From SKPH01 sp051748565 (GTDB taxonomy: Bacteria > Bacillota > Dethiobacteria > DTU022), in assembly GCA_051748565.1 (NCBI GenBank), contig JBNJHN010000007.1:1-56472 (forward strand): a stretch of DNA of 56,472 nucleotides, in the 5' to 3' direction. The position numbers and the translations under genes are program-made. A model generated the notes under the pieces. It did not search any database, was not told where the DNA came from, and saw nothing but the letters and a program-made list of their open reading frames with translations. Shown here one piece after another: positions 17,806-26,708 of this stretch (position 1 is the first letter of the stretch; the number at the start of each line of letters is the position of its first letter).

Positions 17806-18516
17806 ATGCAGTTACAACTACTATGGGACCTACAGGAACTTGATCTTGCCATTAGCACTGTTAAAAAAAGATTCGAGGATGCACCCCTTCAGAGTGGAGT
17901 AGATCAAGCTGCTGAAAGATTGAAGGAATTGAATAATCAACTTTCTGAAGCTGAACTCCGGTTTAAAGAAGATCGGAAGGCTCTCAGGTCCCTCGAAATG
18001 AATACGCAAAAAATAGTTGATGACAGAAAAGAATTGAGCGAGAACATGTATGGCGGGAAGGTTTCAAACATAAAAGAACTCGAACAGATGCAGCGTAAAA
18101 TGGATCTGCTTGCAGCTGAAAAGAAAAAGCTTGAAGACAATATTCTAAACCTGATGGAATCAATTGAAGAACAGGAGGCTTCATTGGAGCAGATTTCAGC
18201 AGAGCTTAACCATTCCAAACAGGACCTTGAAGGGAAAGAAAAACAGCTTGCTGATGAACTGCTCCAGCTCGAGCGGGAATTAGCCCGGTTGAAGGAAGAA
18301 AGAGATAACATTGCCGGTAAAATTGAAGCTAAGTATATGAATAAATATGTCATGCTGGCTGAAAAAAATCAGGGGCAGGCTCTGGCCCGGGTAGTTGAGG
18401 ATCTTTGCAGCGGGTGCCGGGTTTACATCTCTTCCGGGCTTCGTGGCAAGCTTTACAATCCCGGTGCAATGGTGTATTGTGAAAACTGCGGACGTTTGCT
18501 GGTCAAGCTAGATTAA
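17806..18516 (+). CDS. Coiled-coil protein with C4 zinc ribbon
   Basis: A 236-residue protein with a long, charged coiled coil (about residues 20-175, heptad-rich E/K/L stretches) and a C-terminal zinc ribbon with two CxxC pairs (LCSGCRVYIS and VYCENCGRLL). This is the C4-type zinc ribbon family common next to Nif3-like genes in Bacillota. It is probably cytoplasmic; a role in nucleic acid or translation-related binding is suggested by the ribbon but not established. Confidence 0.8.
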   Translation: MQLQLLWDLQELDLAISTVKKRFEDAPLQSGVDQAAERLKELNNQLSEAELRFKEDRKALRSLEMNTQKIVDDRKELSENMYGGKVSNIKELEQMQRKMDLLAAEKKKLEDNILNLMESIEEQEASLEQISAELNHSKQDLEGKEKQLADELLQLERELARLKEERDNIAGKIEAKYMNKYVMLAEKNQGQALARVVEDLCSGCRVYISSGLRGKLYNPGAMVYCENCGRLLVKLD

Positions 18517-18585
18517 TAGCAGTAGTCTGTGCATTTGCTTTGATACAGGTAAACCTATTGTAATCTTGATCCGGAGGGATTCTTG

Positions 18586-19395
18586 TTGGCACAAAAAAAA
18601 CCAAGAGCGAGAGATTTAAAAAAACAACGTTGGGCGGGTATTGTTGCAGCCATACTTGCTTTGGGAATGTTAGTTTCACTGGTTGGAGTTTACATTGGCC
18701 AGGCGATAGGAGGCGGAGGTACTCCTTTTCCTGAACAGCAGGAAGAACCTGAACCTGAAGATTATCTGGCCTACTATGAGGGCGAAGTGGAACGCCTTGA
18801 AGTTTACCTCGAAGAAAACGGGGCCAGCGAAGCAGTTCTCCTCGAACTTGCTGAAAACTATCGCTACTTAACCATCGTCCAGCAAATATTTTTTGATGAT
18901 CAGGAAGCTGTAGAGCATTATCAGGGCAAGCTGATTTCTACTTTTGCCGATTTGGTTGATCTTCTACCCGCTAATCCGCAATACCGCCTGGAGTTGGCTT
19001 ATCTTTACCAGGAAGCTCAGAAAGAAAAACAGCTAATCATTGATGAAATTACCGCCCTGCAGGATCTCCTGCGGGTAAATCCCGACCCCATGTATCATCT
19101 ATCGATGATCCAGCTTTTGGAATCATTAGGTGAGGGCGAGATTGTGGAAGAAGAAGTAATCTTGCTTAAGGAAATATTGGAAGAAAAATTCAGCGGTGGA
19201 GTGGCAGATAATGAAGAACGTCTTTACTATGCTGTTTTGCTTGGCGAATATCTGAATGATACAACCGAAGCGAGGTTAATACTTGAATCAATATTACTAC
19301 AGGAGAGTGAGGAAAGCAGAATTTATCAGAACGCTCTGGCTTACCTCGACTATTTCAGTAATGAAAACAGAAATCAGGATATAATTACTGATTGA
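18586..19395 (+). CDS. Membrane-anchored helical (TPR-like) protein
   Basis: About 269 residues. A basic N-terminus (KKPRARDLKKQRW) is followed by one transmembrane segment (GIVAAILALGMLVSLVGVYIG) and an acidic, helical extracytoplasmic part with TPR-like spacing (LLELAENYRYL, YRLELAYLYQEAQ, LLRVNPDPMYHLSMIQLL). No enzyme motif is seen. TTG 18586 has GGAGG 8 bp upstream; a TTG three bases earlier is also possible. It lies just before tatC and may be cotranscribed with it. Confidence 0.65.
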   Translation: MAQKKPRARDLKKQRWAGIVAAILALGMLVSLVGVYIGQAIGGGGTPFPEQQEEPEPEDYLAYYEGEVERLEVYLEENGASEAVLLELAENYRYLTIVQQIFFDDQEAVEHYQGKLISTFADLVDLLPANPQYRLELAYLYQEAQKEKQLIIDEITALQDLLRVNPDPMYHLSMIQLLESLGEGEIVEEEVILLKEILEEKFSGGVADNEERLYYAVLLGEYLNDTTEARLILESILLQESEESRIYQNALAYLDYFSNENRNQDIITD

Positions 19396-19422
19396 TAACA
19401 GGAGGATCCGGTTCGAGGCCCT

Positions 19423-20184
19423 ATGGAAAAGAAAGATCTGATCCGCCTTCTTGATGAGCTTCGGAAGCGCTTGATTATAATAACTGTAACCGTTTTTGTT
19501 TTTGCGGTTATCAGTTTTGCATACAGTGAGGATATCCGCAACATATTACTAATTCCGGCTAATATGGCTTATGCCGGGCTTGAAGCAGAGGGTTTGGATT
19601 TACAATTAATCTTCCTGACGCCCTCGGAAGCCCTTATGGCTAACCTGCGTCTTGCCTTCATTACCAGTGCTACTGTAACCTTACCTGTAATTCTCTATCA
19701 GCTCATTGCCCTGGCCATGGCTGCAACAGGCAGAAAAAGAAGAACTGCAGTATTTCTGGCCATGATCATGTATATTCTTTTTGCTCTGGGCCTCTCTTTT
19801 GCATATTTTGTAGTCTTACCGTTTGCCCTCAACTTTTTCATCGGTTTTTCAGCAGCAGATCTAGTACCCAACTTTAGTATTTCCCGCTATATAGCTTTTA
19901 CCACCTCATTTATTTTTTCTTTTGGCCTGGTTTTTCAACTGCCGGTTGTTTTTTGGTTTTTAGGCAGTATAGGCCTGATCAACACAGCATTTTTAAGGCG
20001 CAACCGCAAATTTGCCCTGCTGATTATTGTAATATTTGCCTCCATATTAACCCCACCCGATATTTTCTCGCAGGTTTTAATGGCTATTCCCCTGATGATC
20101 CTTTATGAGCTGGGAATATTCATGGTTTACTTGTCTTGGCGCAAAAAGAACCAGCCTGATGAATCTGATATACCGGCCAGTTAA
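19423..20184 (+). CDS. tatC: Sec-independent translocase protein TatC
   Basis: A 253-residue membrane protein with six hydrophobic helices and TatC landmarks: the N-terminal LLDELRKRLIII cytoplasmic helix, the periplasmic-loop LTPSEALMANLRLAF segment, and FASILTPPDIFSQVLMAIPLMILYE near the end. TatC recognises twin-arginine signal peptides and works with TatA, which is not in the window. The start has AGGAGG but at somewhat long spacing. Confidence 0.9.
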   Translation: MEKKDLIRLLDELRKRLIIITVTVFVFAVISFAYSEDIRNILLIPANMAYAGLEAEGLDLQLIFLTPSEALMANLRLAFITSATVTLPVILYQLIALAMAATGRKRRTAVFLAMIMYILFALGLSFAYFVVLPFALNFFIGFSAADLVPNFSISRYIAFTTSFIFSFGLVFQLPVVFWFLGSIGLINTAFLRRNRKFALLIIVIFASILTPPDIFSQVLMAIPLMILYELGIFMVYLSWRKKNQPDESDIPAS

Positions 20185-20485
20185 CCCCACTTTTCAATCA
20201 ACAGTCAAGTATTTGAAAGAAAATACCACTTGATATGATAAGAGTAAACGCGCATTTTAGTCCAATATTTAATTTTGAAAGGCAGGTTCTTTTAAACCGG
20301 AGAAGGGAAAGCGGTATCAGGTGTAGAAATATTTTCTCAGATAATTCAAATAGATTCATTACTTATATTTTTTATTTTTAATTTTGCATGGTGTTCTGAA
20401 AGTGGATGATTGAATCATTGAATTCTGAATCAGAGCAGCCTAAGTTTAGTTGATATAGCATGAGCTGGAGGGGTATAAATATAAA
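20185..20485 (+). other. Intergenic stretch, no gene seen
   Basis: About 300 bp, AT-rich. I see no convincing ORF, terminator or RNA gene. An imperfect inverted repeat (TCAAGTATTT ... AAAATACCACTTGA, about 20205-20235) is the only structure. Confidence 0.4.
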
Positions 20486-22009
20486 ATGAAAATTGCCGGG
20501 GGAGAATACAAGGGCGAGACAAAAAATAATAAACCGCACGGCAAAGGGACGGTTACCTGGCCTGATGGCAGCAGGTATAACGGGGAATGGAAAAATGGCC
20601 TTTTCCATAGAGAAGGTACTTTTATATGGTCCAATGGGGATAAATATGAGGGAAACTGGAGGAAAGACCGAATGCACGGCTGGGGCACCTACATATTTTC
20701 AAATTGGCGAAAATATGTAGGTGAATGGCAGGATGATCAAATGCATGGCTTTGGAACTTACTATTGGCCAAGTGGTGAAAAATATGAAGGTCAGTTTGCC
20801 AATGGCTTATATGAAGGTAAGGGCACATATTCATGGCCCGATGGAAGAATCTATATTGGTGAGTGGAAAGCGTCATATCGGCACGGGCAGGGCAAAATGA
20901 CCTGGCCTGACGGAAAATGCTATAACGGTGAATGGCTTGAAGATCAGAAAGAAGGAAATGGAGCACAAACCTGGCCCGATGGCAGGCTTTATGATGGGGC
21001 CTGGAAAGAAAGCAAGATGCACGGTGATGGGATCTATATTTTCCCCGATGGCTCACAATACAAGGGTTCGTTTCTGGAAGGGCATTTTAGTAAAAAAGGT
21101 AAGTTTTTTTTCTCAGATGGTTCTGAATACAGCGGACCTCTGCATGAAGGATTGCCTCACGGCAAAGGTAGTGCTCTCTTCCCGGATGGAACAAGGTTTA
21201 ACGGTTCCTACGATTTCGGTCGTGACATGGGGCAGGGTTATTGTTTTTATCCCGACGGTTCGAAGTACAGTGGCGAGAGTAAAGATAACAAGCCCCATGG
21301 TGAAGGCAGGCTCGTATTCACAGATGGTTCAAGCTATTCAGGGATCTTTGAAAACGGCAAACCGGCAGACAGCGGGATTTTCTATTTTGCCGATGGCTCG
21401 GTCCACAGTGGAGAACTGCTTAATGGTCGTCCACATGGTATGGGCAGCGTAACTTATCATGGTGGGATTAAATACAGCGGCGAATTCAAAGATGGCAAAA
21501 GAAGTGGATGGGGGACCCAGACCTGGCCTGACGGCTCCAAATATGAAGGTGACTGGGTGGAGAATCAAATGAGCGGCAAAGGCTCATACCGGTCTGTTTC
21601 CGGTGACTATTATGAAGGTGGTTTCCGGGATGGGTTTTGGGATGGCGAAGGCACCCTCAAACAGGCCAGTGGAACGGTTTGCCATGGCACCTGGGAAAAG
21701 GGGATGATGCAGGGTCACGGCAGCTGCCATTTTGCCAGCGGTGGAAGCTATGAAGGTGAGCTGGATAAGGGTAAATTCCAGGGCCGGGGATCTCGCACCT
21801 GGCCGGGAGGCAGCAGCTATCAGGGTTACTGGTGGAAAGGTTTACGGCATGGCCTTGGTAAATACACATCTACTATTGGAGAAGTATACAATGGCCGATG
21901 GTTTCTTGACCGCAAGTGTGGCCGTATCCTTGTTAAGAGTGGAGACGGAGAAAACAAGAAAGAATTCTGGTTCTTTGGTTTAGGGCCTTATGGCATAAAT
22001 AAAATGTGA
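20486..22009 (+). CDS. MORN-repeat protein with 21 perfect-length repeats
   Basis: The 507-residue product is almost wholly MORN repeats. I count 21 consecutive units of exactly 23 residues (pattern GxxYxGxWxxGxxHGxGxxxWPD) with no insertion or deletion: 4 leader residues, 483 repeat residues and a 20-residue tail. Units 16-21 are the most diverged. MORN arrays form elongated beta-hairpin solenoids that bind lipids or proteins. There is no signal peptide or membrane helix, so the protein is probably cytoplasmic or peripheral at the membrane. CTGGAGGGG precedes ATG 20486. It is related to the decayed MORN gene at 352-720. Molecular role unknown. Confidence 0.88.
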   Translation: MKIAGGEYKGETKNNKPHGKGTVTWPDGSRYNGEWKNGLFHREGTFIWSNGDKYEGNWRKDRMHGWGTYIFSNWRKYVGEWQDDQMHGFGTYYWPSGEKYEGQFANGLYEGKGTYSWPDGRIYIGEWKASYRHGQGKMTWPDGKCYNGEWLEDQKEGNGAQTWPDGRLYDGAWKESKMHGDGIYIFPDGSQYKGSFLEGHFSKKGKFFFSDGSEYSGPLHEGLPHGKGSALFPDGTRFNGSYDFGRDMGQGYCFYPDGSKYSGESKDNKPHGEGRLVFTDGSSYSGIFENGKPADSGIFYFADGSVHSGELLNGRPHGMGSVTYHGGIKYSGEFKDGKRSGWGTQTWPDGSKYEGDWVENQMSGKGSYRSVSGDYYEGGFRDGFWDGEGTLKQASGTVCHGTWEKGMMQGHGSCHFASGGSYEGELDKGKFQGRGSRTWPGGSSYQGYWWKGLRHGLGKYTSTIGEVYNGRWFLDRKCGRILVKSGDGENKKEFWFFGLGPYGINKM

Positions 22010-22191
22010 TGCCAAAAAAGATAGAACTTTTCTGATTATAACTTATTACCGGTTAAAAAAATCTACGCATTTGTATTGGCTGATTTGACAAGCATTATAG
22101 CACATGTTAGCATTTTTTATAAAGCAAAATTAGCTATATAATCAATAATAGAAGTTTATTCACTTGAAATTACCGAAAGGAGTATAGAAAC

Positions 22192-22680
22192 TTGATTTCA
22201 GAAAACGAACAAAAGGTATACGCTGTTTTAGATCAACTTGGCATTTCATATACCCGTTATGAACACCCCCCCGTCTATACTGTTGAAGAAGCAAGTCAGT
22301 ACTGGCAGGATATTGAAGGCGCTCATTCAAAAAATCTTTTCCTACGTAACAATAAGGGTAATCAACACTACCTGGTAATCCTGGAGCAATCTAAGACTGC
22401 AGATATCAAAGATCTTTCCGGTAAGCTTGCCGCCGGAAAATTAAGCTTTGCCTCTGAGCGGCGCTTAAATGAACATTTAGGTCTTGAAACAGGTGCTGTT
22501 TCACCATTCGGCTTGATCAATGATCAAAAAAAAGCTGTTGTTGTTGCCCTGGATCGCAGTTTGCAAAAAAAAGGCAGTGTCAATTTTCACCCCAACGTCA
22601 ATACAGCAACAATCAATATTTCTTACAGTGATTTTGAAAAATTCCTCAGGCATTGTGGAAACGAAATTACCTATATTTAA
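22192..22680 (+). CDS. YbaK/ProX-type aminoacyl-tRNA deacylase
   Basis: A 162-residue YbaK-domain protein. Motifs include YTRYEHPPVYTVEEAS at the N-terminus, SKNLFLRNNKGNQHYLVIL (substrate-binding Lys), the ADIKDLSGKL segment and GAVSPFGLINDQ (the GxxxP loop). This form resembles stand-alone editing domains of the ProX/PrdX class, which hydrolyse Ala-tRNA-Pro or Cys-tRNA-Pro. TTG 22192 follows AAAGGAG at good spacing. Monocistronic. Confidence 0.85.
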   Translation: MISENEQKVYAVLDQLGISYTRYEHPPVYTVEEASQYWQDIEGAHSKNLFLRNNKGNQHYLVILEQSKTADIKDLSGKLAAGKLSFASERRLNEHLGLETGAVSPFGLINDQKKAVVVALDRSLQKKGSVNFHPNVNTATINISYSDFEKFLRHCGNEITYI

Positions 22681-22839
22681 TTTTATATAGAAAAAACTGT
22701 CATTTTTATGACCGGATTTAAAAAAGTGGCTAAAAATTGTCAGGCTGTAGCTATATTTAATCTTTGTATTGAAATTTTGCACTAAAACACTTCTGGTTTT
22801 TATTAAAATAAAGAAGTATATTTTCTGGAGGAGTAAGAG

Positions 22840-24633
22840 TTGCAGGAATTAAAAAGTATACAGGGATTTTTGCAGCAGGTCACCGGTGCTTTTGCCGGAG
22901 TCGTCGATATTGAAATTGGAATTATCAGCAATGACCTCGAGGTTGTAGCCGGAAGCGGTTACTTCGAAAAAGAAGTCGGTGCAGTATACGGTGAAGGCTG
23001 CATGACTCATAAGTTAATTTCTTCCACCAGTGAGGAGTCAATACTTGTCGAGAATACCTCCCATGCCGTCTGTTGTGCTGAGTGTGAGTATGCAGATGGA
23101 TGCGGAGTGCTGGCTTTTTTAATGCAGCCGATTACTTTCCAGGATCAAAAAATAGGCACTATTTCATTACTGGCTCTTAACGAGCAGCATCGACGCCGGT
23201 TGCTTAACCACTATGAAAAGATGCAGGATTTCTTAAATAAGCTTTCTAATATTATCATAATGTCCCTCAATGAGAAAAAAATGGAAATTAAAGTTGCCAG
23301 CCTGATGAACCAGTTTAGAGATGTGATTAATTCGATCTATGAAGGAATTATAGCTATTAACCCGCAGGGTAGGATTACGAATATCAACCGTGCTGCGAAG
23401 GCAATCCTGAGCCTGGATCACAATAGCCGGAATAGCGGTCATATTAATAAACTTTTCCCTGATTTCAGTGTTGAAGAGCTGGTAAACATCAAATTTAAAA
23501 AGGATAGTGACCAGTATTACGGTAAAGAAATAAGTTATATTAGTCCAGATAATGAAACCCTCCGCCTCTTTTACAATATAACCTTGATGTATGAAGAAGA
23601 TAGTGTTTCCGGAGCAGTGCTCTCGTTCAGAAGAAAAGAAGAAGTAGAAGAAATGGCAAACAGGATAATGAAAGAAAATAAGAAATGTACTTTTTCAGGT
23701 ATAATAGGCACCAGCAGTGAATTAACTGAGATTAAAAATAAAATGAAAATGGTTGCTTTAACTGATTCCACGGTTCTTATTCGTGGTGAAACAGGCACCG
23801 GAAAGAGTGTTTTTGCCCGGGCAATCCATGAAGAAAGTCCCCGCCGGAAAAAATCATTTGTGGCAATTAGCTGTGCGGCAATTCCTGCGCCACTGCTTGA
23901 GTCGGAACTTTTTGGTTACGAGGATGGCGCTTTTACAGGGGCCCGCAAGGGGGGCAAGCCGGGTAAGTTTGAAATCGCTCACGGAGGAACAATATTTCTC
24001 GATGAAATCGGCGATATGCCGCTTGATTTTCAGGTTAAATTACTCAATGTAATTGAAAATAAAAATATTGCCCGTATTGGTGGGGTTTCTTTCCGCGATG
24101 TCGATGTGCGGATTATCACTGCCACCAATCGTGATCTTGAAGATCTGATTGTCCAGGGCAAGTTTCGCGAAGATCTCTATTACAGGATAAATGTAATTCC
24201 TTTCATATTACCTCTTCTGCGGGAGCGCAAAGATGACATTTTATTGTTGATGTATCACTTCCTCGATTATTACGCTGTTCGTCTCGGTAAAAAAATGCAG
24301 GGTTTCGGGGAAGAGGCGCAACAAGCTTTATTAGCCTACCCATGGCCGGGCAATGTGAGGGAATTGGAAAATGCAATTGAATATGCCGTCAATATAGAAG
24401 CAGGTTCAAAAATATCTGTCAAGAGCCTGCCTGAAAAGGTTATCAGGTATTTCAGCGGCACTGATTCTGCCGGGATTGAGAATCTAACTTCATTAGAAAG
24501 TAACGCCATCAAAGCCGCCCTGCAAAAGTACGGTTACACCACCTGGGGCAAAGAAAAAGCTGCCTCGGCACTCGGTATAAGCAGGGCGACCCTCTACCGC
24601 AAGTTAAAAACCATCGAACTGGATGTTTCTTAG
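22840..24633 (+). CDS. Sigma-54-dependent enhancer-binding activator with Cys-containing sensor and PAS domain
   Basis: A 597-residue activator. Residues 1 to about 145 form a GAF-like sensory domain with a Cys group (Cys78, Cys79, Cys82, Cys88). A PAS domain follows (about 148-260, INSIYEGIIAINPQGRITNIN). The AAA+ domain has Walker A GETGTGKS (about 315-322), the sigma-54 contact loop GAFTGA (about 362-367) and Walker B IFLDEIGDM. A Fis-type helix-turn-helix closes the protein (KAASALGISRATLYRKLK). TTG 22840 follows GGAGGAG. The gene sits just upstream of three dyads and a -24/-12 promoter, so it very likely turns on the BCCT/methyltransferase operon in response to the substrate or redox state (inference). 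Confidence 0.92.
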   Translation: MQELKSIQGFLQQVTGAFAGVVDIEIGIISNDLEVVAGSGYFEKEVGAVYGEGCMTHKLISSTSEESILVENTSHAVCCAECEYADGCGVLAFLMQPITFQDQKIGTISLLALNEQHRRRLLNHYEKMQDFLNKLSNIIIMSLNEKKMEIKVASLMNQFRDVINSIYEGIIAINPQGRITNINRAAKAILSLDHNSRNSGHINKLFPDFSVEELVNIKFKKDSDQYYGKEISYISPDNETLRLFYNITLMYEEDSVSGAVLSFRRKEEVEEMANRIMKENKKCTFSGIIGTSSELTEIKNKMKMVALTDSTVLIRGETGTGKSVFARAIHEESPRRKKSFVAISCAAIPAPLLESELFGYEDGAFTGARKGGKPGKFEIAHGGTIFLDEIGDMPLDFQVKLLNVIENKNIARIGGVSFRDVDVRIITATNRDLEDLIVQGKFREDLYYRINVIPFILPLLRERKDDILLLMYHFLDYYAVRLGKKMQGFGEEAQQALLAYPWPGNVRELENAIEYAVNIEAGSKISVKSLPEKVIRYFSGTDSAGIENLTSLESNAIKAALQKYGYTTWGKEKAASALGISRATLYRKLKTIELDVS

Positions 24634-24729
24634 TTTGAGAAAAATTCTTAATATGAGAAATAGTAGATTTGTGCCCATATTGAAGGGTTTAGGGTATCTG
24701 GAGTCCGTTTAATTTCTTATAATGAGAAA
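24626..24729 (+). promoter_or_regulatory. Three 17-bp dyads, likely upstream activating sites
   Basis: Three near-identical dyads: TTTCTTAGTTTGAGAAA (24626-24642, overlapping the activator stop codon), ATTCTTAATATGAGAAA (24644-24660) and TTTCTTATAATGAGAAA (24713-24729). The shared form is wTTCTTAnnnTGAGAAA, a near-perfect inverted repeat. Centres are 18 and 69 bp apart and lie roughly 117-204 bp upstream of the expected transcription start. This is the usual enhancer position for sigma-54 activators. Confidence 0.85.
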
Positions 24730-24812
24730 GATACTGTTTTGGTTTGCCATTGTGCTCTCTTGTTTATGCAGGAATAACGGGCTTTAGTGCTCATCTCCTT
24801 AATTTAATTAAA

Positions 24813-24829
24813 TGGCACAAATATTGCTT
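24813..24829 (+). promoter_or_regulatory. Sigma-54 (-24/-12) promoter
   Basis: TGGCACAAATATTGCTT matches the sigma-54 consensus: GG at 24814-24815 and GC at 24826-24827 with exactly 10 bp between them. Transcription would start near 24838 and read into the BCCT gene. Confidence 0.9.
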
Positions 24830-24981
24830 AATAAGTATATAGATAAGGTATGGTTTTCGCTAAATTAGTAAATGGTAAATATATTAAACATATTTCAAAA
24901 ACTATTAGCGAAAGGGGTTGTTTTATGAGGTTTTAGTTAGAAATGTTTTTGGGTAATAAAATTTTTAAGGAGGTTTTATTC

Positions 24982-26553
24982 TTGCAAAACGAAGGTAATA
25001 GCAATGCTAAAATGACGTTTTGGATTGCACTTATTGTTATGCTGATTTTTGTTATCATCGGCATTGCCGCACCTGTACCTTTTGGTGAAGCGGCAGGTAA
25101 TGTTTTCACTTACATGATTGCCTCATGGGGCTGGTCCTTTATCCTGGGGGCAAGTATATTCCTTTTTCTGATCGTTTTCCTCCTGCTCAGCCCGGTAGGA
25201 GAGATCAGGCTGGGGGCAGATGATGAAAAGCCGGCTTATTCCAACATGGCCTGGTTTGCTATGCTTTTCAGCTGTGGTATGGGCATCGGCCTCTTATTCT
25301 GGGGTGTTTCAGAGCCAATCTGGCACTATATGTGGCCGCCATTCGGTGAGGCGGGGACCGCGGCAACTGTTCATGTGGCCATGCGTTATTCTTTCTTCCA
25401 CTGGGGTTTCCATCCCTGGGCAATTTATGCTGTTGTAGCCGGGTCTCTTGCTTACTTCTCTTACCGAAAAGGTCTGCCTATGCTGCTCAGCTCATGCCTC
25501 GAGCCGATCTTAGGGCGTAAAGGCATTGAAGGCCCCTGGGGCATGCTGGTAAATATAATCGGTGTTTTTGCCACCCTCTTTGGCCTGGCTACATCGCTTG
25601 GTCTCGGTGCAATGCAGATTGGCGCGGGCCTGGAAAACCTCTTTGGTATTCCCAGCACCGAGGCCCTCTGGGTTGTCATAGTAGTCGTTGTAACTGCGGC
25701 AGCTGTCACATCGACCGCTACCGGTATTGACCGCGGTATTAAGTGGTTGAGCCAGATTAATATCGTAGTCGCGGCTCTTTTAATGCTGATGGTCTTTATT
25801 GTTGGACCGACTCTTTTTATCCTGGATCTGTTTACTCATGCTACCGGTGATTACCTGCAGAACATTATCCACATGTCATTCGGTCTCGATGCCGCCGGTG
25901 AGGGAACGGAAGGCTGGTACGGCGCCTGGACGATTTTCTACTGGGCCTGGTGGATAGCCTGGGCTCCCTTTGTCGGGACCTTTATTGCCCGTGTTTCCCG
26001 CGGCCGCACCATCCGTAATTTCATTGTTGGTGTAATGCTGGTACCGGTTGCGGTCAGCCTGGTTTGGTTTTCTGTTTTTGGCGGTTCCGCTCTCTATGTT
26101 GAACATTTTGGCGCCGGGGGGATCGGGGATGCTGTTTCTGCAGACTCAGCGCTCGGTTTCTTTGCTCTCCTGCAGGGCTTCCCCGCATCTACATTGCTGA
26201 TCTTTGTAGCCATGATTTCTGTAGCGATCTTTTTTACCACCTCTTCCGACTCAGGAACTTACGTCAACGGAATGCTTACCTCGGGCGGTAATCCCAACCC
26301 ACCGCTTCCGCTGCGCATTACCTGGGGGGTTCTTGAAGGGGCGATTGCTGCCATCCTGCTTTTCACCGGTGGTTTGGGTGCCCTGCAGACATCATCAATC
26401 GTTGGGGGATTTCCCTTCATGATTATAATGCTGCTGATGCTCTATTGCCTGATGAAATCGCTTTTTGCAGAGATGAACGAAGGCACCCTGCCCCTGGAAA
26501 AAAAGCGCATTCACGATGCAATCGAAGAGCTCAAAGCTGAAAAAAAGATGTAA
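24982..26553 (+). CDS. BCCT-family quaternary amine transporter
   Basis: A 523-residue, 12-helix transporter of the betaine/carnitine/choline family. The family signature is plain: CGMGIGLLFWGVSEPIWHY in TM3 and the TM8 stretch FYWAWWIAWAPFVGTFIARVSRGRT with its substrate-binding Trp residues. Such proteins import glycine betaine, carnitine, choline or related compounds, coupled to Na+ or H+ or by antiport. TTG 24982 is chosen because AAGGAGG lies 8 bp upstream; the frame opens earlier at 24943 without such a site. First gene of the sigma-54 operon, so import of the methyl donor is its likely job. Confidence 0.93.
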   Translation: MQNEGNSNAKMTFWIALIVMLIFVIIGIAAPVPFGEAAGNVFTYMIASWGWSFILGASIFLFLIVFLLLSPVGEIRLGADDEKPAYSNMAWFAMLFSCGMGIGLLFWGVSEPIWHYMWPPFGEAGTAATVHVAMRYSFFHWGFHPWAIYAVVAGSLAYFSYRKGLPMLLSSCLEPILGRKGIEGPWGMLVNIIGVFATLFGLATSLGLGAMQIGAGLENLFGIPSTEALWVVIVVVVTAAAVTSTATGIDRGIKWLSQINIVVAALLMLMVFIVGPTLFILDLFTHATGDYLQNIIHMSFGLDAAGEGTEGWYGAWTIFYWAWWIAWAPFVGTFIARVSRGRTIRNFIVGVMLVPVAVSLVWFSVFGGSALYVEHFGAGGIGDAVSADSALGFFALLQGFPASTLLIFVAMISVAIFFTTSSDSGTYVNGMLTSGGNPNPPLPLRITWGVLEGAIAAILLFTGGLGALQTSSIVGGFPFMIIMLLMLYCLMKSLFAEMNEGTLPLEKKRIHDAIEELKAEKKM

Positions 26554-26622
26554 GTTAGATTGTTTGCCTTAACTGTGCCCGACAACTTTCAGGCACTTAA
26601 ATGCTGGTTTCAATGGAGCAAA

Positions 26623-26667
26623 GGCACACCGCCGCCGGATGTATCATTCATCCGGCGGCGGTGTGCC
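26623..26667 (+). repeat. Perfect 19-bp intercistronic hairpin
   Basis: GGCACACCGCCGCCGGATG (26623-26641) pairs without mismatch with 26649-26667 around a 7-nt loop. No T run follows, so full termination is unlikely. It sits between the transporter and the first corrinoid gene and may protect or separate the downstream mRNA. Confidence 0.9.
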
Positions 26668-26708
26668 ACCCAAAATATAAAGGAAAAAGAAGAAAGGAGT
26701 GGCTGTAA

